DNA from: UBA1672 sp963977495
GTDB lineage: Bacteria; Pseudomonadota; Alphaproteobacteria; Micavibrionales; Micavibrionaceae
Reading direction: 5' to 3'
Length of the DNA stretch: 64,000 nt
NCBI GenBank assembly: GCA_963977495.1
Contig: CAXBOT010000004.1
Location: 62,001 to 126,000 of the forward strand
The position numbers and the translations under genes were made by a program. The notes below the pieces were generated by a model. The model searched no databases. It saw nothing but the letters and a program-made list of their open reading frames with translations, and was not told the DNA's origin. Shown here one piece after another: positions 59,725 to 64,000 of the stretch. Within the stretch, counting starts at the first letter, position 1, and each line of letters opens with the position of its first letter.

Positions 59725-60534
59725 ATGAACCGTATTGAAACCACATTTCAGAATTTAAAAGCCACGAATCGCAGTGCGTTGGTGACGTTTATCATGGCGG
59801 GTGATCCTGACCTTGAGAGCGCGGCGCGGGTGCTTCAATCTCTGCCGGAGGCGGGTGCGGATCTTATTGAGATCGGCATGCCCTTTACTGACCCTGCGGC
59901 GGATGGTCTGACCATTCAACGCGCCGGACAGCGCGCCTTAAAGGCAGGCGCAAATATGCATACCACTTTGCAGATGGTACAAGATTTTCGTGTTAATAAT
60001 GACCATACGCCGATTATTTTGATGGGGTACGCCAACCCGCTTTATGCTTATGGGCTGGAGAAATTTGCGGGTGATGCGAAAAAAGCGGGGGTTGATGGCC
60101 TGATAATCGTCGATTTGCCGCCCGAGGAAGACGCTGAGCTGCGTTTGCATGCTGATGCGCAAGGTTTGGACATTATCCGCCTTATAACGCCCACAACCGA
60201 CGAAAATCGCCTAAAAACGGTTTTAGAGGGTGCGAGTGGATTTTTGTATTATGTATCGATTACGGGCGTTACAGGGACGGCCAAGGCGAATTTGGACGTG
60301 ATGCGCCCCCATATTGATTTGATTAAAACAAAGTCGGATTTACCCATTGCGATTGGTTTTGGTATCAAAACGCCAAATGATGCACAGGAAATGTGCGCGT
60401 TAGGCGACGCGGTGGTTGTCGGATCATCTATCGTTGATAAAATAAAGGATATAGGCGATAATAGCGGAGATCTGGAAGGTGTCACCACCTTTGTTCGTTC
60501 TTTATCCGAGGTTTTGGGCGCACGCCCGTCATAG
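59725..60534 (+). CDS. trpA: Tryptophan synthase alpha subunit TrpA
   Basis: TrpA cleaves indole-3-glycerol phosphate to indole, which is channelled to TrpB. The 269-residue TIM barrel has the catalytic Glu in LIEIGMPFTDPAADG and the Asp of the same block, plus MGYANPLYAYG, DGLIIVDLPPEE, YYVSITGVTG and the phosphate-binding VVGSSIV. It follows the GyrI-like gene by 4 bases. TrpE, TrpG, TrpD and TrpC are not in the window. Confidence 0.95.
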   Translation: MNRIETTFQNLKATNRSALVTFIMAGDPDLESAARVLQSLPEAGADLIEIGMPFTDPAADGLTIQRAGQRALKAGANMHTTLQMVQDFRVNNDHTPIILMGYANPLYAYGLEKFAGDAKKAGVDGLIIVDLPPEEDAELRLHADAQGLDIIRLITPTTDENRLKTVLEGASGFLYYVSITGVTGTAKANLDVMRPHIDLIKTKSDLPIAIGFGIKTPNDAQEMCALGDAVVVGSSIVDKIKDIGDNSGDLEGVTTFVRSLSEVLGARPS

Positions 60535-60598
60535 CGGGTATGTTGAATTTCTTAGGATTTTCTGTAATTTCTGGGCTTTAAATAAACAGGTTTTTTAA

Positions 60599-61669
60599 AT
60601 GAATTGGTTATCAAACTTTATTCCGCCGCGCATTCGCTCCTTCGTTAGTGAACAGAAGGAAGTGCCCGATAATTTGTGGCAAAAATGTACATCATGCGAA
60701 GCGATGCTGTTCCACCGTGATCTGGCAGAGAAGCATAATGTGTGTAATCAATGCGGTCACCATTTGCGTTTGAGCGTGAAAGACCGCTTGGAAATGATGT
60801 TTGATGACGGGAAATATGAAACCGTTGAATTGCCGAAAGTGGCTTATGATCCTTTGAAATTCAAAGATCGTAAAAAATATGTAGACCGTATTAAAGATGC
60901 ACAAACAAAGACAGGCTTGAAAGAAGCCATCACCATTGCACGCGGGAAAATGGGTGGTTTGCCTGTTGTGATTGCGGCGTTTAATTTCCGTTATATGGGC
61001 GGATCAATGGGCGCGGCTGTGGGTGAGGCCATTGTTAAGGCGGCTGAATTGGCCGTGAAAGAGGATGCGAGCTTTATCACTGTGCCTGCATCCGGCGGTG
61101 CGCGTATGCAAGAGGGGATGCTGTCCCTGATGCAAATGCCGCGCAGCATTATTGCCGTGGAAATGGTGAAGGAAGCCAAGCTTCCCTATATTGTTATTTT
61201 GACAGACCCGACAACGGGCGGTGTCAGCGCATCATTCGCGATGGTCGGTGATATTCATATTGCAGAGCCGGGCGCGATGATTGGTTTCGCCGGACGCCGC
61301 GTGATTGAGGAAACTGTACGCGAAACATTGCCCGAGAATTTCCAAACAGCGGAATATTTGTTGGAAAATGGTATGGTTGATATGGTTGTTGAACGTAAGG
61401 ATATGCGCAATACATTGATTAATATCATGAGTATCTTGACGCAGAAACCTGCGAAAATTGACCCCGATGACGGCAATAAAAAGAAAGCCGATAAGGACGA
61501 TACCTCAGCAGATTGCGGTCATAAGCCTGCGAATGATGGTGGTGAAAAGGTCAGCGCAACGAAAGCCTCTTCCTTAGCCAAGGCCGCACAACGTGCAGCA
61601 AACAGCATCGATATCGGCCAAAACAGCGAAGACATCACGGGGCAGGATAAAAAATCCGCAGCCCTCTAA
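60599..61669 (+). CDS. accD: Acetyl-CoA carboxylase carboxyltransferase beta subunit AccD
   Basis: AccD is the beta half of the carboxyltransferase that makes malonyl-CoA. The 356-residue protein has the N-terminal zinc ribbon (CTSCEAMLFHRDLAEKHNVC then NQCGHH, residues about 29-52) and the crotonase-like domain with PASGGARMQEGMLSLMQMPR and TDPTTGGVSASFAM. After about residue 285 comes a Lys-, Asp-, Ser- and Ala-rich tail of about 70 residues that is not part of the catalytic fold and looks disordered. It is followed by folC. Confidence 0.95.
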   Translation: MNWLSNFIPPRIRSFVSEQKEVPDNLWQKCTSCEAMLFHRDLAEKHNVCNQCGHHLRLSVKDRLEMMFDDGKYETVELPKVAYDPLKFKDRKKYVDRIKDAQTKTGLKEAITIARGKMGGLPVVIAAFNFRYMGGSMGAAVGEAIVKAAELAVKEDASFITVPASGGARMQEGMLSLMQMPRSIIAVEMVKEAKLPYIVILTDPTTGGVSASFAMVGDIHIAEPGAMIGFAGRRVIEETVRETLPENFQTAEYLLENGMVDMVVERKDMRNTLINIMSILTQKPAKIDPDDGNKKKADKDDTSADCGHKPANDGGEKVSATKASSLAKAAQRAANSIDIGQNSEDITGQDKKSAAL

Positions 61670-61684
61670 TGAAATCAGGCTCTT

Positions 61685-63031
61685 ATGCATCAGGCCGATC
61701 TTCAACATAGCGATAAGCAATTACAGGACAAGCTGGAGAGAATATTCCAACTGCGCCGCACGAAATCTGCGGTGAATTGGGATCGCTCTATGTTTTTTGA
61801 TCTGTTGGAAAAGTTCGGTAATCCGCATATGCAATTACCGCCCGTCATTCATGTTGCAGGGACAAATGGTAAGGGCTCAGTTATCGCAATGCTGCGCTCT
61901 ATTTTTGAGGCGGCGGGCAAGACGGTGCATTGCTATACTTCGCCGCATTTGATGCATGTGAATGAACGCATTTATCTGGCGGGTAAACCGATTGACAACC
62001 AACATCTGGAACGCTTGCTTGATGAGGCGTTGGGTTATATCGATAATGCGCCGCTATCGTTTTTTGAAATCACAACCGCGCTGGCCTTTAAGGCATTTTC
62101 CCAAACACCCGCCGATGTGCTGTTGTTAGAGGTCGGAATGGGCGGGCGGCTTGATTGTACGAATGTTATTGCTGCGCCGATTGCCACTGTGATTAACCGC
62201 ATATCAATGGACCATACGGAGTTTCTGGGCGACACGATTGCACAAATTGCCGGCGAAAAGGCAGGCATCATGAAAAAAGATGTGCCTTGCATTGTTGGCT
62301 ATCAAGGCGCGCGCGCGGATGAAATTCTGGATGTGCTGCACAAAAATGCGCAGCAAGAACGCGCGATCATGCATTGCTATGGCACGGACTGGACAATAGG
62401 CAAATACGAATCAGATATGGTGTTTTCCGAAGGGGGGGCGGGTAAACGCTATCCTTTACCTGCCTTGGTCGGTGAGCATCAGGTGCTGAATGCGGGCGTC
62501 GTGCTGGCAATTTTGACGGCGGTGCGTGACCAGTTCCCGATTGCGGATGATGCCATTATAGAAGGGTTGAAATTAGTGCATTGGCCGGGGCGGTTGCAGC
62601 GGCTGAATGATGTTTGGCCGTATGACACACAAGGGTGTGAAATATGGCTGGATTCAGGGCATAATGATAGCGCGGCTGAGGTTCTCGCGCGGCAAATCGG
62701 CCTGTGGCGCGAAGAAGATGACCGCCCCGTCCATTTGATTATGGGGATGTTAAAGACAAAAAATGCCGCCGCATATTTGAAACCGCTTCTGCCATTGGTC
62801 ACGGATTTACACATCGTGCCGATATCCTCTGACCCGAATGCGCAAAGCGGGCAATCCATTGCCGACCTGATCCCCGAAGGGGACTTCAGCCATGATCATA
62901 TCCATGATGAGACGGATGTTTTAACGGCGGTGCGCACAATCATAGAGCAATCACATCAATCACGGGTTGTTATCACGGGTTCTGTCTATCTGAGCGGTGA
63001 AGTTTTGGGTTTCGTTCAGGGGCTTGAATAA
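61685..63031 (+). CDS. folC: Folylpolyglutamate/dihydrofolate synthase FolC
   Basis: FolC adds glutamate to dihydropteroate and folates. The 448-residue protein has the Mur-ligase-type P-loop VAGTNGKGSVIAML near residue 58, YTSPHLMHVNERI, EVGMGGRLDCTNVI, ISMDHTEFLGDTIAQIAGEKAGIMK (read in parts) and the C-terminal domain with WLDSGHNDSAAEVLA. It starts 15 bases after accD, in the accD-folC order common to Proteobacteria. Confidence 0.95.
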   Translation: MHQADLQHSDKQLQDKLERIFQLRRTKSAVNWDRSMFFDLLEKFGNPHMQLPPVIHVAGTNGKGSVIAMLRSIFEAAGKTVHCYTSPHLMHVNERIYLAGKPIDNQHLERLLDEALGYIDNAPLSFFEITTALAFKAFSQTPADVLLLEVGMGGRLDCTNVIAAPIATVINRISMDHTEFLGDTIAQIAGEKAGIMKKDVPCIVGYQGARADEILDVLHKNAQQERAIMHCYGTDWTIGKYESDMVFSEGGAGKRYPLPALVGEHQVLNAGVVLAILTAVRDQFPIADDAIIEGLKLVHWPGRLQRLNDVWPYDTQGCEIWLDSGHNDSAAEVLARQIGLWREEDDRPVHLIMGMLKTKNAAAYLKPLLPLVTDLHIVPISSDPNAQSGQSIADLIPEGDFSHDHIHDETDVLTAVRTIIEQSHQSRVVITGSVYLSGEVLGFVQGLE

Positions 63032-63086
63032 GGTATCATAGAGATAAGTGTGTAATAATCTAATCTAAATGAAATGAACGCGTAAA

Positions 63087-63791
63087 ATGAAAGACCGGAT
63101 TTTCCTCGTCGATGATGATCGTAACATCCTGATGTCTGTTTCTATGGCTTTGGAAGCGGAAGGGTTCTCAGTGCAAACATTTAATGACGGCGAGGCTGGC
63201 CTAGGCGCGATTCTTGAGCAAAAGCCCGATCTTGTCGTGCTGGATGTGAAAATGCCGCGTATGGACGGCATAGAGGTTTTATCGAGATTGCGCGAGGTTA
63301 GCGCGGTTCCTGTGATTTTCCTGACCTCTAAGGATGATGAGGTCGATCAGGTGATCGGTTTGCGTATGGGCGCAGATGATTATATCACCAAGCCGTTTTC
63401 ACAAAGATTATTGATGGAGCGTATCAAGGCATTGCTTCGCCGTCGGGATTTTATGAATGCCGATGCCAGTGACGCCAATACCGAAATTGAGAATATCGAA
63501 TATGGGGATTTGTTGTTGGATGATTCGCGCCATTTATGTGCGTGGAAAGGCAACCCCCTTAATCTGACCGTGACGGAATATCTGATTGTAAAGGCACTGG
63601 CGGTGCGCCCCGGGCACGTCCGTAACAGAGATCAGTTGATTGATATGGCGTATGGTGAGAATATCTATGTTGATGACAGAACCATCGATTCGCATATAAA
63701 GCGCGTTCGCAGAAAGTTTAAAAAGATAGATGATGGATTCGACAAAATCGAAACACTCTACGGAGTCGGATACCGCTACAAAGAAGACTAG
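63087..63791 (+). CDS. chvI: OmpR-family response regulator ChvI
   Basis: The 234-residue protein has a receiver domain (LVDDDRN acidic residues, phospho-Asp in LVVLDVKMPRMDG near residue 52, ADDYITKPFS Lys) and a winged-helix DNA-binding domain ending TIDSHIKRVRRKFKKID and YGVGYRYKE. The next gene is a ChvG-type kinase, so this is the ChvG/ChvI envelope and acid-stress system of Alphaproteobacteria. Its last 62 bases overlap the kinase gene. Confidence 0.88.
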   Translation: MKDRIFLVDDDRNILMSVSMALEAEGFSVQTFNDGEAGLGAILEQKPDLVVLDVKMPRMDGIEVLSRLREVSAVPVIFLTSKDDEVDQVIGLRMGADDYITKPFSQRLLMERIKALLRRRDFMNADASDANTEIENIEYGDLLLDDSRHLCAWKGNPLNLTVTEYLIVKALAVRPGHVRNRDQLIDMAYGENIYVDDRTIDSHIKRVRRKFKKIDDGFDKIETLYGVGYRYKED

Positions 63792-64000
63792 CCGCTGGTT
63801 TCGTATCGGAACACATCGCGGTGAAATCGATCAGCTCCTTGATTTATATTGGAGCGGCAAAGAACGCCGCATCACCAATTTAACACTCCGCATTATGGGG
63901 GTGAACACCATCGCGGTGATCACACTGATCTTTGGTGTTGTTTATCTCAGTCAATATCACACAACTTTGGTGGCTTCTAAGCTGGAGCATTTTGAAACTG
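63730..64000 (+). CDS. chvG: Sensor histidine kinase ChvG (N-terminal part)
   Basis: The first 90 residues lie in the window and run off the right edge. After a polar start (MMDSTKSKHSTESD) comes a cytoplasmic segment and then LTLRIMGVNTIAVITLIFGV with YLSQYHTTLVASKLEHFET, the first membrane helix and start of the periplasmic sensor as in ChvG/ExoS. The in-frame ATG pair at 63730-63735 lies inside chvI; no other start codon occurs in this frame until the membrane helix, so the overlap of about 60 bases appears real. The catalytic domains are outside the window. Confidence 0.75.
   Translation, partial: MMDSTKSKHSTESDTATKKTSRWFRIGTHRGEIDQLLDLYWSGKERRITNLTLRIMGVNTIAVITLIFGVVYLSQYHTTLVASKLEHFET

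Noticed and set aside
1..64000. tRNA, rRNA, CRISPR arrays, insertion sequences and attachment sites
   Set aside because: I looked for cloverleaf-type sequences, regularly spaced repeats, transposase-like frames and long terminal repeats in the gaps and found none I could support.

Overview
The window reads as a chromosomal segment of a Gram-negative alphaproteobacterium with moderate GC. This rests on gene content and order: a ChvI/ChvG-type two-component pair, NrnC, DUF1150 beside Hsp20, kdsD-lptC-lptA-lptB-rpoN-hpf-ptsN, and aroA-cmk-rpsA-ihfB-lapA-like-pyrF-trpF-trpB-trpA-accD-folC are arrangements or families typical of that class. A Micavibrio-like or other deep-branching member is possible but is only a guess. 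I saw no tRNA, rRNA, CRISPR array, insertion sequence or integrase, and no stretch of more than about 300 bases lacks a gene.

Layout. 1-3.1 kb: the end of an unknown gene, a DUF3137-like membrane protein followed by a decayed copy of its own C-terminus, and the translation factor ettA. 3.3-12.4 kb: three tandem paralogs of about 950-1025 residues of the DotA/TraY family, the polytopic membrane component of type IVB (Dot/Icm, IncI-type) secretion systems. No other Dot/Icm gene is present here. A bidirectional terminator ends the block. 12.4-16.4 kb, minus strand: envelope lipid transport (mlaA, mlaC, lptF, lptG). 16.5-21.4 kb: pepA, an epmB-like radical SAM gene, holC, a membrane-anchored cytochrome c and pheA. 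21.5-30.2 kb: a 112-residue protein made of two 56-residue repeats, ftsK, a lytic-transglycosylase-like protein without signal peptide, a glucosylglycerol synthase/phosphatase fusion (osmoprotectant), lolA, recR and a small phage-like orphan.

30.3-35.2 kb, minus strand: a small exopolysaccharide export cluster (Wza-like, Wzc-like kinase, two unknown membrane proteins) preceded by a receiver protein with a degenerate GGDEF domain. 35.4-43.1 kb: nrnC, then kdsD-lptC-lptA-[LysE family]-lptB-rpoN-hpf-ptsN, which joins Kdo supply, LPS export and the sigma-54/PTS-Ntr module; the PtsN-like protein has Asp in place of its phosphorylated His. 43.1-45.7 kb, minus strand: DUF1150, hsp20, a zinc-finger protein and cysS. 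45.8-51.1 kb: folE, pyrC, a THUMP-like methyltransferase and a GGDEF/EAL protein whose EAL half looks catalytic and whose GGDEF half looks degenerate. 51.1-63.0 kb: a long housekeeping run for aromatic amino acids, nucleotides, ribosomal protein S1, IHF, pyrimidine, tryptophan, fatty acid and folate synthesis, with a GyrI-like small-molecule-binding gene inserted between trpB and trpA. 63.1-64.0 kb: chvI and the start of chvG.

Most of the window is ordinary core genome. The parts that stand out are the DotA/TraY triplet, the altered PtsN, the trp-embedded sensor-like protein, the perfectly doubled 112-residue protein and several overlapping or dyad regulatory arrangements. All family names come from reading the sequences; no database search was run.
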